Origin: Bradyrhizobium symbiodeficiens
GTDB lineage: Bacteria > Pseudomonadota > Alphaproteobacteria > Rhizobiales > Xanthobacteraceae
Direction: 5' to 3'
DNA: 64,000 nt
Assembly (NCBI RefSeq): GCF_002266465.3
Contig: NZ_CP029427.2
Location: 4,838,501-4,902,500 of the forward strand
Shown here: positions 47,400 to 55,035 of the stretch, one piece after another
Layout of the letters: each line of letters begins with the position of its first letter
Numbering within the stretch: the stretch's first letter is position 1
The notes under the pieces: generated by a model
The model's input: only the letters and a program-made list of their open reading frames with translations
Database searches by the model: none
Told to the model about the DNA's origin: nothing
Translations under genes and position numbers: made by a program

Positions 47400-47489
47400 C
47401 TAAAGCAGCGCCAGCAGCACGAGGCCGATCACCAGCACGACGAAGCCAGCCGCTGTCGCGGCGGCGAATGACCGCTCTACGTTATCCAT
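47400..47489 (-). CDS. Possible 29-aa single-helix membrane protein
   Basis: On the minus strand an ATG at 47489 opens a 29-codon frame reading MDNVERSFAAATAAGFVVLV then IGLVLLALL and a TAG stop. The second half is a plain hydrophobic helix. AGGGG lies about 8 nt upstream. Very small membrane proteins are real in bacteria, but the frame is short and alternatives exist, so confidence is limited. The region 47490-47730 otherwise contains no gene that I can support. Confidence 0.4.
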   Translation of the reverse strand: MDNVERSFAAATAAGFVVLVIGLVLLALL

Positions 47490-47730
47490 GATGCCACCCC
47501 TGGCGTGCCACGTTTCCCCCATGGCGGCGCCGAACGGCGTGGAATCTTGCCGACGGGTGTGTCCGCAGTCGTGCGGGCCGATGACGAAATTGGGACGGGT
47601 GCGGGGCCAGTCTGCGGCCTCGGCGGAGGGCCCGGAAATCTGCCGCCTGTCAGGCTGCCGTAAGCGGGGCCGGCTAGGGTGATGCTGCTATGGTGTTGCA
47701 GCCCAGCACCTCAGCCTCCAATAACTCTCG

Positions 47731-47763
47731 GCCCCGCCTGGCTCTCGTCGGGCGGGGCTTTTT
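47731..47763 (+). terminator. Strong plus-strand terminator with no gene upstream
   Basis: GCCCCGCC (47731-47738) pairs with GGCGGGGC (47751-47758) across a 12-nt loop and is followed by TTTTTC. It ends a plus-strand transcript, but no plus-strand gene ends nearby; this suggests a small RNA or a short untranslated transcript from about 47500-47730. The DUF2798 gene on the minus strand ends at 47763. Confidence 0.75.
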
Positions 47764-48020
47764 CACGCCTGCCGGGCGGTTCGCGGCTCCCTCTCCTCCC
47801 GCGTCAGGAGCAGCGAGAAGGCGCGGATCGCGGGCGCCGCCAGCAGCACGATCGGCAGCATCGCGGCCCATGCCATCAGCCACGAAACCATCCAGTGCCC
47901 GACGAAGCCCATCGCATCGCCTGCGGGCAGGCTCGCAATCCCCGACGCGACCAGCGAGGTCAGTCCGGACTGGATGATGCCGAAGATGAAATGACTGTAG
48001 CGGCGGGGAATGCCGAGCAT
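47763..48020 (-). CDS. DUF2798 small membrane protein
   Basis: The 85-aa protein has two hydrophobic helices around PRRYSHFIFGIIQSGLTSLVASGIASL and FVGHWMVSWLMAWAAMLPIVLLAAPAI. This is the DUF2798 pattern, an inner-membrane family of unknown function. ATG at 48020 gives MLGIPRRYS; a longer frame to 48068 is possible. It is a single gene, and its 3' end touches the plus-strand terminator. Confidence 0.72.
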   Translation of the reverse strand: MLGIPRRYSHFIFGIIQSGLTSLVASGIASLPAGDAMGFVGHWMVSWLMAWAAMLPIVLLAAPAIRAFSLLLTREEREPRTARQA

Positions 48021-48372
48021 GACGGGCCCATGTTGCTGGTTGCCGTGATCAGGCCAAGCAAGGCACATGCCGCGCTTGCAGGGAATCGGTCATCCCCGGC
48101 GCGGCCCTGCGGCCTGTTCGATCGGCGCCCCCATGCAGCCGGGTGCAGGCCAGGAACTCTGTTCATGGTCGGAGAACCACGGAGCGTTCCGTAATCCGGC
48201 ACCTTCAGGCAGTGCGGCGTGTTTCGGACGAGGCTTCGCTTGTTTCGGCGTCCGCGCGCTTTCGAGATATCCCCGAACTATCCGGGGCTTACCGCCAAAA
48301 TTTGCTTGTGTCCGGAATATTGTGACGCCCAACATGTTTGCAGTCATGGAAGTGAATCGTGGGGAGGTCACC

Positions 48373-48570
48373 ATGAATCACAGGGGCATCGAGTTCACCG
48401 TCGCCAAGACGGCGATTCCTGGAATCTGGCAGTGGCAGTTCCGCATTGGCGAGCAGGTCAAGTCCGGCAAGACCGAGACGAAGATCGATCTGTTGGCGAT
48501 CCGGCGCGTGCAGCTGCGGATCGACCGGGAGCTGAAGCGAGCGGCCGGACAGCCTGAAGCGGGCGGATGA
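48373..48570 (+). CDS. Small conserved hypothetical protein (65 aa)
   Basis: The 65-aa protein reads MNHRGIEFTVAKTAIPGIWQ and then WQFRIGEQVKSGKTETKIDLLAIRRVQLRIDRELKRAAGQPE. GGGGAGGTCACC is a strong ribosome site before ATG 48373. The pattern WQFRIG-x-VK-x-GKTET looks like a small beta-hairpin protein conserved in Bradyrhizobium. No function is known. The gap 48021-48372 has no gene and a few short inverted repeats. Confidence 0.68.
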   Translation: MNHRGIEFTVAKTAIPGIWQWQFRIGEQVKSGKTETKIDLLAIRRVQLRIDRELKRAAGQPEAGG

Positions 48571-48735
48571 CGGTCGGCGTCGGATGGCGCCTTGTGCACC
48601 GGCAGCGCCACGGCTGGGAGCTGCGGTGGAACATCATCCGTAGCCGCCCGGAATTGATCTGACGGTGGTTTGGGATTGCACTGCGCGCGTTCATGGCCCG
48701 AGGCGAGGCCATCACGCGTGCCATCGGTGCCAGCC

Positions 48736-48969
48736 ATGCCGCTGTATTTCTTTCGAATCCGGAATGGAAGTTACTCGGGCTGCGCGGACCAGGCGACGGA
48801 GTTTGCCGATCGCAATTCGGCCTGGAAAGAGATGACCAATGTCTGCGCCGACATGACCGCCGGCATTGCCCGCAAGCTCCAGGAAAATTCCGAATGGCAC
48901 ATGGAGCTGCTGGACGAGGCCAAGGAGCCCGTGTTCCGGATTCGCATCGTTGCCGAAACCCTCGACTAG
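48736..48969 (+). CDS. DUF6894-like small protein (77 aa)
   Basis: The 77-aa product begins MPLYFFRIRNGSYSGCADQA and contains WKEMTNVCADMTAGIARKLQENSEWHMELLDE followed by FRIRIVAETLD. This is the pattern of the small DUF6894-type proteins common in Rhizobiales. The start at 48736 avoids an unlike N-terminal extension from 48670. No signal or membrane segment. Function unknown. Confidence 0.68.
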   Translation: MPLYFFRIRNGSYSGCADQATEFADRNSAWKEMTNVCADMTAGIARKLQENSEWHMELLDEAKEPVFRIRIVAETLD

Positions 48970-48981
48970 CAGGTATCGAGA

Positions 48982-49236
48982 TCAGTCCGCGCTGGGCAGC
49001 CGCCGCATGGTGAATTCGATGTCGCCGCCGGGCAACTCGCGCCAAGTCTCTACCGCACTCATGTAGCCGGCCTTGGGGTAGCGGGCGAAGAAAGCCTGCG
49101 CCCTTTCCCGCGCCGCCGCGCGCGGCAGCGTGAAGGTCTCGCGCAGATAGCCGTCGCGGACCGTCTGGCCCGGCTTGCCGGCGATGTTGCGCCGGCGCGC
49201 CATCCGCTCGGCGAGATCCCGCGGACGGTCGGCCAT
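48982..49236 (-). CDS. Hypothetical basic protein (84 aa)
   Basis: The 84-aa product from ATG 49236 reads MADRPRDLAERMARRRNIAG then KPGQTVRDGYLRETFTLPRAAARERAQAFFARYPKAGYMSAVETWRELPGGDIEFTMRRLP. GAGGAGGGCAGGAC lies before the start. A single alpha/beta domain without signal peptide. No family recognised. It converges on the 48736 gene. Confidence 0.55.
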   Translation of the reverse strand: MADRPRDLAERMARRRNIAGKPGQTVRDGYLRETFTLPRAAARERAQAFFARYPKAGYMSAVETWRELPGGDIEFTMRRLPSAD

Positions 49237-49343
49237 GTCCTGCCCTCCTCTACGCGCTACGCTCAGCACAATGTAGGGCCTGGGCCTGACGAAGAGGAGT
49301 CCCATCCGAGAAGCGCCATTGCCGCCTCCCGAACGGAGTTCGG

Positions 49344-49640
49344 TCAGTTGGCGGCCGTCCCGCTTTTGGTCTTCTTCGGCGCGCTGGTGGCGGCCGAGGC
49401 CTTCGGCGCCGCCGGCTGCTTCGGCGGATCGGCGCGCATGCCGCCCCAGGGATCGTTGGACGCCTTGGTGTCCGGAATCTTCTTCAGCGTTTCCTTGTAG
49501 GCCTTTTCACGCTCGGCTTCCGCGGCCTTCTCCTCGGGAGTCTTGCTCGGACCGTCCTGCAGCAAATTGAGCTGCGGCATTTGCGCGTAGGTCGGTCCGG
49601 CCAGCACGACCAGCACCGCGGCCAAACGGAAAAGCTTCAT
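49344..49640 (-). CDS. Exported small protein with DPWGG motif (98 aa)
   Basis: The 98-aa protein has a Sec signal peptide (MKLFRLAAVLVVLAGPTYAQ) and a charged mature part. The segment EKAYKETLKKIPDTKASNDPWGG resembles EKAYKAALERIPEPKDKYDPWGG in the 53372 gene, so the two are paralogs of a small DPWGG family. The C-terminal part is Pro-, Ala- and Lys-rich. AAGGAG lies before the ATG; adjacent ATG at 49643 is possible. Role unknown, probably periplasmic. Confidence 0.68.
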   Translation of the reverse strand: MKLFRLAAVLVVLAGPTYAQMPQLNLLQDGPSKTPEEKAAEAEREKAYKETLKKIPDTKASNDPWGGMRADPPKQPAAPKASAATSAPKKTKSGTAAN

Positions 49641-49724
49641 CATCCACTCCTTGATCATCCATGAGGCGCGAATCGTCCGCACCTCGCCATCCCAGTCGCG
49701 GCCGCAGAGGCCTGTCGAGGCCCG

Positions 49725-49859
49725 CTAGAGCCGGTCCGATCTGCACGATTTCGGCGCATGCAGCCAGTCGTCCCAGATCGGACCACACTTGGTGCACCCG
49801 CTCAGCGCGAGGCCGAGCGCTGCCATACCAAAGACGAGGACACACCGACGCAATATCAT
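49725..49859 (-). CDS. Very small lipoprotein (44 aa)
   Basis: The 44-aa product has a lipoprotein signal with lipobox LSGC (MILRRCVLVFGMAALGLALS then GC) and a short Cys-containing mature part KCGPIWDDWLHAPKSCRSDR. After cleavage the mature protein is only about 24 residues long, with an N-terminal lipidated cysteine and two further cysteines that may pair. No clear ribosome site. This pattern of tiny lipoproteins occurs in Bradyrhizobium. Confidence 0.55.
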   Translation of the reverse strand: MILRRCVLVFGMAALGLALSGCTKCGPIWDDWLHAPKSCRSDRL

Positions 49860-50001
49860 CCACCCACACCCAAGCAAGGCATCATATCGGGCCAAGTCAG
49901 GCATTTTCAAGCCGACCGGCCCGGCGCCAGACCGGGTGACTTTGCCGCGCCGATGCGCACAATGCTCGAAACATCCGGCAATGCAGGAGAACGCGACAGC
50001 A

Positions 50002-50466
50002 ATGCAAATGCAGCCAGACGCCGAATTCGGCCTCCCCGACGCCAGACGCATCCTCGCCGAGGTTTTTGCCCCCTGGGTCCAGGATCTCGACCTCACCGTC
50101 GAGCGCCTCGAGCACGCGCAGCCGGCGGATGCGCCGGACTGGCAGCCGGGCGCACTGCTGCGCATGCCGTTTTCGGAGCGGTTGTGCCGGAATGGCGGCA
50201 TTGTCTGCGGCCAGGCCCTGATGGCGCTCGCCGACACCGCGATGGTGATCGCGATCCTGGCGGCCAATCGCGGCTACCGCCCCATGACCACGGTCGACCA
50301 GACCACGCATTTCATGCGCGCAGTGTCCTCATCGGACGTGATTGCTGACGCCCGCGTCGTACGGCTCGGGCGCACCATGAGCTTTGGCCGCGTCACGCTG
50401 CTCTCGGCCGCCGACAACAAGCCGGTCGCGATGGTATCGAGCGCGTTCGCAATGTTGCCGGGCTGA
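50002..50466 (+). CDS. PaaI-type thioesterase
   Basis: The 154-aa protein is a hot-dog thioesterase; NGGIVCGQALMALADTAMVIAIL contains the family helix, and VDQTTHFMRAVSSSDVIADARVVRLGRTMSFGRVTL the beta strands. The start is uncertain: ATG at 50002 follows AGGAG with about 13 nt, ATG at 49981 lacks a ribosome site. It diverges from the tiny lipoprotein gene. Confidence 0.78.
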   Translation: MQMQPDAEFGLPDARRILAEVFAPWVQDLDLTVERLEHAQPADAPDWQPGALLRMPFSERLCRNGGIVCGQALMALADTAMVIAILAANRGYRPMTTVDQTTHFMRAVSSSDVIADARVVRLGRTMSFGRVTLLSAADNKPVAMVSSAFAMLPG

Positions 50467-50558
50467 GCAGCATTTCAAAGACGAGCCGCGTGAGCGCAAA
50501 GCGCACCGCGGCAAAGACCGAAGCGCGATTGCATCCGCGCTTCGGTCCGCACGCTTCA

Positions 50559-50852
50559 TTACTTGCCCAGCACTTCGTCGGCCGCGGTGACGATGCTGGC
50601 GGTCGGGTTCTTTCCGCAATAGGCACCGAACTTCTTGGCGTTCTCGATGAACACGTCGGTGTCGATGATCGCGTTGTCCTCGTCGCCCTTGTACCAGCCG
50701 TCCATCCAGGTCAGCACGACCTGGATGTTGTCTTCGCCGCTCTCGAGGAACTGCTTGCAGCTCATGGTCGAGAGGTCCCACTTGACGGCGTGGGCGGGCA
50801 TCGACGACAGCGAGAACGCGGCGGCGAGCAGAATCGAAAGCGTGGTCTTCAT
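50559..50852 (-). CDS. hdeA: HdeA/HdeB family periplasmic acid-stress protein
   Basis: The 97-aa product has a Sec signal peptide (MKTTLSILLAAAFSLSSMPAHA) and a mature domain with two cysteines, Cys32 in MSCKQFLE and Cys79 in GAYCGKNP, expected to form the HdeA disulfide. HdeA proteins are chaperones that protect periplasmic proteins at low pH. GGAGATATTG precedes ATG 50852; the frame upstream is not coding. The two-cysteine spacing and the VTWM-WYKG-like centre match the family. Confidence 0.85.
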   Translation of the reverse strand: MKTTLSILLAAAFSLSSMPAHAVKWDLSTMSCKQFLESGEDNIQVVLTWMDGWYKGDEDNAIIDTDVFIENAKKFGAYCGKNPTASIVTAADEVLGK

Positions 50853-51034
50853 CAATATCTCCATCGGCGCGCAGCGCCATAAAAGAAGAGCGTGTGGGTA
50901 AAGTCGGCGGAGGAATTCTCCGCGCCGACGTCGTAAACGAAGTCTGAAGCGCCGTGCAAGTAGCGCCAGTATTGAGTTTAGTTCAACGTAATTTCTATGC
51001 ACTATTTCACGATCATCATGAAGGACCGAAGCGG

Positions 51035-51277
51035 ATGATCGAGAAGCGAGCAGCGCAGCGTCACCGGGTTTTCAAGGGTGGAACGATCACCTTTGAAAAC
51101 AGCGGCATTCCCTGCACCGTGCGAAACATGTCGGCGGGCGGCGTGGCGATCGACCTCGACACCCCCGTCACATTGCCGCAATCGATCACGCTATCGATCA
51201 CGCGCGACGATTTCGTCCGGAATTGTCGTACAATTTGGCGCAGTGACAAGCGTATCGGCCTCGCCTTCGTCCAATAG
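51035..51277 (+). CDS. PilZ domain c-di-GMP effector (80 aa)
   Basis: The 80-aa protein is a stand-alone PilZ domain. The c-di-GMP binding motifs are RAAQRHRVFKG (R-x3-R) and NMSAGGVAID (N/DxSxxG). It ends QSITLSI..RTIWRSDKRIGLAF, typical of the C-terminal strand. ATG at 51035 avoids an upstream unlike extension from 50954. It ends 44 nt before the PQQ dehydrogenase stop on the other strand. Confidence 0.85.
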   Translation: MIEKRAAQRHRVFKGGTITFENSGIPCTVRNMSAGGVAIDLDTPVTLPQSITLSITRDDFVRNCRTIWRSDKRIGLAFVQ

Positions 51278-51321
51278 CGCGCGCGATGTGAACGAACGTT
51301 CGCATCGCATCCACAACGCCA

Positions 51322-53358
51322 TTATGATTGCGTGATACGACGACGGCGACGCCAGCGCAGGCCTGCGATCACGAGCGCAACGATCGCGATTCCGATGGTC
51401 GCTGATGCCGCGAAGAATCGTCCACCGGGACGATCGATGGTGCGCGACCACAATGTCGGCGCCTCGCCTGGCCGCGCCAGGCGGAACGCGACCACGCTGT
51501 CGCCGATCGAGGTGCCGGCTTCGGAGTGGCCGCCGGCGCCGATCGCGACATATTGCTCGCCCTTCCACAAATAGGTCATGGGATTGGCGACGCCGGGCAC
51601 CGGCAGCCGCCCCTGCCACAGCTCCTTGCCGCTTCGCGCATCGAAGGCACGCAAATAAGCATCCATCGCGCCGGTAAAGACGAGGCCGCCCGCCGTGACC
51701 GCGAGCCCGTTGACGAGAGGCGTGCCCCAGGGCAGCGGCGCACCGAGCGGCGCCAGGTCTTCAGTGGTGCCGACCGTCGAACGCCAGAGGATCTTGCCGG
51801 CCTTCAGATCGACCGCGACCATCTCGCCCCAGGGCGGCTTGTTGCAGAGCAGACCGAGCGGCGACATCATCACCGCGCGCGACATCGCAAACGGCGCGCC
51901 GCGCTGCTGGCCGAAATCATGCCCGGGCGGCGGACTGAATCCGGCGGCCTCCGCGCGCGGGATCAGCCTGATGAGGTGAACGGCGCGCCCGGTGTTGGCG
52001 TAGAGAATCTGCCGGACCGGATCGAAGGCCGCGCTGCCCCAGTTCACCCCGCCGCCGGTGAAGGGAAACTCCAGCGTGCCCTGCACGGAAGGCGGCGTGA
52101 ACAGACCGTCGTTGCGCGCCTCCGCGAACTGGCGCTCGCAGGACGAGCGGCGCAGTGCCGGCAGCAGCGAGAGCGCGTCGTCGGTCGAGATCGTCTGTGA
52201 GATCAGCGCCGGCACATGCGTCGGAAACGGCTGCGTCGGCGACAACGCCTCCCCTTCCGCGCCGCCCTGCGGCACCGCGCGTTCTTCCACCGGCCAGACC
52301 GGCTTGCCGGTCTCGCGGTCGAGCACGAAGACAAAACCCTGCTTGGTCGGCTGGATCACGACGTCGCGCTGGCCGTCACCCGCATCGAGGCGCGCAAGCG
52401 TCGGCTGCGCCGCCAGATCGTAATCCCAGACGTCGTGATGCACGGTCTGGAATGCCCATGCGAGCTCGCCGGTCTCGAGGCGCAATGCGACCACCGAATT
52501 GGCATGCTCGTTGTTGCCCGGCCGCTTGCCGCCCCAGAAATCCGGCGACGGCGAGGACGTCGGCAGGAACACCAGGCCGCGCGCCGCGTCGACCGACATC
52601 GGCGCCCAGACATTGGCGTGCCCGGCTTCGATGCCGTCACGCTTGAGCGGCTCGAAGCTCCAGCGCGCCCGGCCGGTGCGCGCATCGAACGCACGTACCA
52701 CGCCGCTCGGCGCATCGACGCGGCGGTTGTCGGAGATCGCGGAGCCGACCACGACGACACCCCGGCCGACGGCCGGCGGCGAGGTGATCTGGAATTCCCC
52801 GGGCCATTCCAGGGCAATGCCGATATCGAGCTTCACCTCGCCGCCATTGCCGAAGCCGGCACAGGGAAGTCCCGTCTTCGCATCGAGCGCGATCAGGCGA
52901 ACGTCGTTGGTGCCCATAAAGATGCGCGAGCGACAGGCGGCATCCGCGGGCGCCTCATCGTCGGTCCAGCGGGTGACGCCGCGGCAGACGTAGCGATTGG
53001 CGGGACGCTGATTGGTCGCGATCTTCGGATCGTAACGCCATTTCTGCGCGCCCGTGCCGGGATCGAGCGCAATGACCTCGTTGAACGGCGAGCAGAAGAT
53101 CAGGCTGTCCTCGACGAACAGCGGCGTTGCCTGGAATTTGGTTCGCCGCATCACCTCCGGCGCGCGCACCGCGAGATCGCCGGTGCGGAATTCGAAGGCC
53201 CGAACCAGATTGCCGACATTGTCGGGCGTGATCTGTTGCAGCGGCGAGAAGCGCGAGCCGCCTGCATCGCCGCCCCAACTTTCCCAGGCCGCGCTTGGTC
53301 GCACGGCGATCAACAGCAGCGCAACGACCCCGATCGGAACTCGCAGGCCGGTCCGCAA
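51322..53358 (-). CDS. PQQ-dependent dehydrogenase, membrane-associated quinoprotein (TTG start)
   Basis: The 678-aa product is a PQQ eight-bladed propeller dehydrogenase of the quinoprotein glucose-dehydrogenase type: WESWGGDAGGSRFSPL, DVWDYDLAAQPTLA, WPVEERAVPQGG, SPLGLLCNKPPWGEMVAVDL and VGTTEDLAPLG are family segments. An N-terminal signal/helix (VPIGVVALLLIAVRPSAA) and a C-terminal helix suggest membrane association facing the periplasm. I chose TTG at 53358 because GAGG lies 6 nt upstream and it gives a clean signal sequence; the longer frame to 53553 overlaps the DPWGG gene. It lies 13 nt after that gene. Confidence 0.85.
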   Translation of the reverse strand: MRTGLRVPIGVVALLLIAVRPSAAWESWGGDAGGSRFSPLQQITPDNVGNLVRAFEFRTGDLAVRAPEVMRRTKFQATPLFVEDSLIFCSPFNEVIALDPGTGAQKWRYDPKIATNQRPANRYVCRGVTRWTDDEAPADAACRSRIFMGTNDVRLIALDAKTGLPCAGFGNGGEVKLDIGIALEWPGEFQITSPPAVGRGVVVVGSAISDNRRVDAPSGVVRAFDARTGRARWSFEPLKRDGIEAGHANVWAPMSVDAARGLVFLPTSSPSPDFWGGKRPGNNEHANSVVALRLETGELAWAFQTVHHDVWDYDLAAQPTLARLDAGDGQRDVVIQPTKQGFVFVLDRETGKPVWPVEERAVPQGGAEGEALSPTQPFPTHVPALISQTISTDDALSLLPALRRSSCERQFAEARNDGLFTPPSVQGTLEFPFTGGGVNWGSAAFDPVRQILYANTGRAVHLIRLIPRAEAAGFSPPPGHDFGQQRGAPFAMSRAVMMSPLGLLCNKPPWGEMVAVDLKAGKILWRSTVGTTEDLAPLGAPLPWGTPLVNGLAVTAGGLVFTGAMDAYLRAFDARSGKELWQGRLPVPGVANPMTYLWKGEQYVAIGAGGHSEAGTSIGDSVVAFRLARPGEAPTLWSRTIDRPGGRFFAASATIGIAIVALVIAGLRWRRRRRITQS

Positions 53359-53371
53359 AGCTCGCCTCGCT

Positions 53372-53596
53372 CTATTTCGGCTTCTTGGCGGGTTCGCTCG
53401 GACGCGCCCCGCCCCACGGATCGTACTTGTCCTTGGGCTCGGGAATGCGCTCGAGCGCGGCCTTGTAGGCTTTCTCGTCGACCTTGGGCTTGTTGTCAGC
53501 CGGTTTGCCTGCGTCATTGGGGGACCGCCGGCCCTGCGCCTGCGCCGAAGCAATCGCCAGCGCCATGACCGCAGCCGCTATGACCAAAATCCTCAT
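53372..53596 (-). CDS. Exported small protein with DPWGG motif (74 aa)
   Basis: The 74-aa product has a Sec signal peptide (MRILVIAAAVMALAIASAQA) and a mature tail with KVDEKAYKAALERIPEPKDK and YDPWGGARPSEPAKKPK. It is paralogous to the 49344 gene. It lies 13 nt before the PQQ dehydrogenase gene, whose ribosome site overlaps this gene's end, so the pair is coupled and this protein may serve the dehydrogenase. Function unknown. Confidence 0.7.
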   Translation of the reverse strand: MRILVIAAAVMALAIASAQAQGRRSPNDAGKPADNKPKVDEKAYKAALERIPEPKDKYDPWGGARPSEPAKKPK

Positions 53597-53749
53597 CGGT
53601 GCAATCCCCCTCGTCTGGGGTACAAACTTAGCCTGCAATTCCGGAATATGAAATGCCGCGAGCTCCAGCACTTCAGCAAAACTTGATTGCCGGGGACTTC
53701 GCCGGATCGCTTTCCTGCCTATCTGTTCGGCCGCAGGGAACCTTCACGG

Positions 53750-54154
53750 ATGTTGCGGATCATTGCTCATGCGACGCTGCTCGCCGGCGCGCTCGCACTC
53801 GGTGCCTGCGGCTTTGCCGACAGCCGCGCGCCGGTGCCGGAATTCATGCGGATGAAGGAAACCGAGCAGCCACCGCCCGAAGCCGCCCCCGACGTCAAGC
53901 GCGTGGTGCGCGAGCAGATCGATGTCGTCTTCCTCACCACCTCCTATCCACGCGCCGTGCACGTCGCCATGCCCCACCGGGAGGCGCGCGGACCGGGCTG
54001 GACCGCCTGCGTCCGCGCCGAGCTCACCTCCGCGACCGGCACTTCGCTCGGCGCCCAGACCTACATCGTGACGATATCAGGAGGAAAGGTGGTCGACCGC
54101 CGGCGCGCGGAAGCCGACGACATCTGCGGGACCGAGACCTACGAGCCGATTTAG
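53750..54154 (+). CDS. Lipoprotein (134 aa)
   Basis: The 134-aa protein has a lipoprotein signal with lipobox LGAC (MLRIIAHATLLAGALALGAC) and a mature domain containing DVVFLTTSYPRAVHVAM and GPGWTACVRAELTSATG, ending DDICGTETYEPI. It is unfamiliar to me; a small outer-membrane or periplasm-facing lipoprotein is likely. ATG 53750 follows a weak purine stretch. It is transcribed away from the DPWGG-dehydrogenase pair. Confidence 0.72.
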   Translation: MLRIIAHATLLAGALALGACGFADSRAPVPEFMRMKETEQPPPEAAPDVKRVVREQIDVVFLTTSYPRAVHVAMPHREARGPGWTACVRAELTSATGTSLGAQTYIVTISGGKVVDRRRAEADDICGTETYEPI

Positions 54155-54260
54155 GAGCCGCGGCAAAGAGCGGGCTTCGGGAAAAACCTGCAAACCAGCC
54201 GGGAACAATCACCGCCTCCCCTTCTTGTCGTCCCATAGGGCAGTTGCGGTGGAGGACAGA

Positions 54261-54593
54261 ATGAAGACATTTACGATTGCGCTTTTGGCAGGCGTCGGCG
54301 CTTTGGCAGCCGCGTCGGGTGCGAAGGCATCCGATATCTACACGAGCAGCGAGTACACCAATCCGGATCTCGTCCAGCAGGTTCGGCTTGTCTGCGACGA
54401 CGCCGGCCGCTGCTATCGCACCCGCGGCGGCGCGCGCGTGATCGTGCGCGATTCCTACAATTCCATGCCGCGTGATGGCTACCATGAGCGGCGGACGTAT
54501 CGTCGCGACTGGGATGACGGGCCGCGCGCCGGCGTCGGTATTCGCGCTCCCGGCGTCAGCGTCGGCGTAGGCGTCGGCGACGGCCGCTGGTAA
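54261..54593 (+). CDS. Exported protein (110 aa)
   Basis: The 110-aa product has a Sec signal peptide (MKTFTIALLAGVGALAAASG) and a mature part with two cysteines in CDDAGRCYRTRGGARVIVRDS and a Gly/Val/Arg-rich tail GVGIRAPGVSVGVGVGDGRW. The tail resembles the ends of some small Bradyrhizobium exported proteins. No enzyme domain is visible. GGAGGACAG lies just before ATG 54261. It ends 17 nt before a perfect bidirectional terminator. Confidence 0.72.
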   Translation: MKTFTIALLAGVGALAAASGAKASDIYTSSEYTNPDLVQQVRLVCDDAGRCYRTRGGARVIVRDSYNSMPRDGYHERRTYRRDWDDGPRAGVGIRAPGVSVGVGVGDGRW

Positions 54594-54610
54594 TAATAGC
54601 GAGCTAAGGC

Positions 54611-54646
54611 AAAAGGACCGGACGACGATTGTCGCCCGGTCCTTTT
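54611..54646. terminator. Bidirectional terminator between 54261 gene and AhpD-like gene
   Basis: AAAAGGACCGG (54611-54621) and CCGGTCCTTTT (54636-54646) form a perfect 11-bp stem with a 14-nt loop. The arm composition (A-run on one side, T-run on the other) makes it a terminator for either strand. Confidence 0.85.
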
Positions 54647-54671
54647 CGCATCAGACGCCCAACGGCGCCGC

Positions 54672-55028
54672 TCAGCTGGAAGCAGTCTGCTGCTGGAACT
54701 GCTCGTACGCCGCGATCGCGTCGGCCGCGTACATCAGCGACGGTCCGCCGCCCATATAGACGGCCATGCCGAGCGTCTCCTCGATCTCTTCGCGGCTCGC
54801 ACCGAGCTTGACGAGCGCCTCGGCGTGAAAGCCGATGCAGCCGTCGCAATGCGCGGCGACGCCGAGCGCCAGCGCCATCAGCTCCTTGGTCTTCTTGTCG
54901 AGCACACCGTCGCGCGCGGCCGCCTGGGCGAGCGCGGAAAATCCCTTCATCGTATCGGGAATGTCGCCCCGCAGCTTCTTCAAATTGGCCGAGATGTTCC
55001 TGGTGATATCGACGTAGTTCTTGTCCAT
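54672..55028 (-). CDS. AhpD-like / carboxymuconolactone decarboxylase family protein
   Basis: The 118-aa protein carries the AhpD-type motif HCDGCIGFHAEAL, with two cysteines and the histidine needed for peroxidase or thiol-disulfide activity, between helices. ATG 55028 is used. It lies 7 nt after the RND pump gene on the same strand. Thiol chemistry would suit a sulfide-response locus, but AhpD-like proteins vary in role. Confidence 0.85.
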   Translation of the reverse strand: MDKNYVDITRNISANLKKLRGDIPDTMKGFSALAQAAARDGVLDKKTKELMALALGVAAHCDGCIGFHAEALVKLGASREEIEETLGMAVYMGGGPSLMYAADAIAAYEQFQQQTASS

Positions 55029-55035
55029 TGGATCC

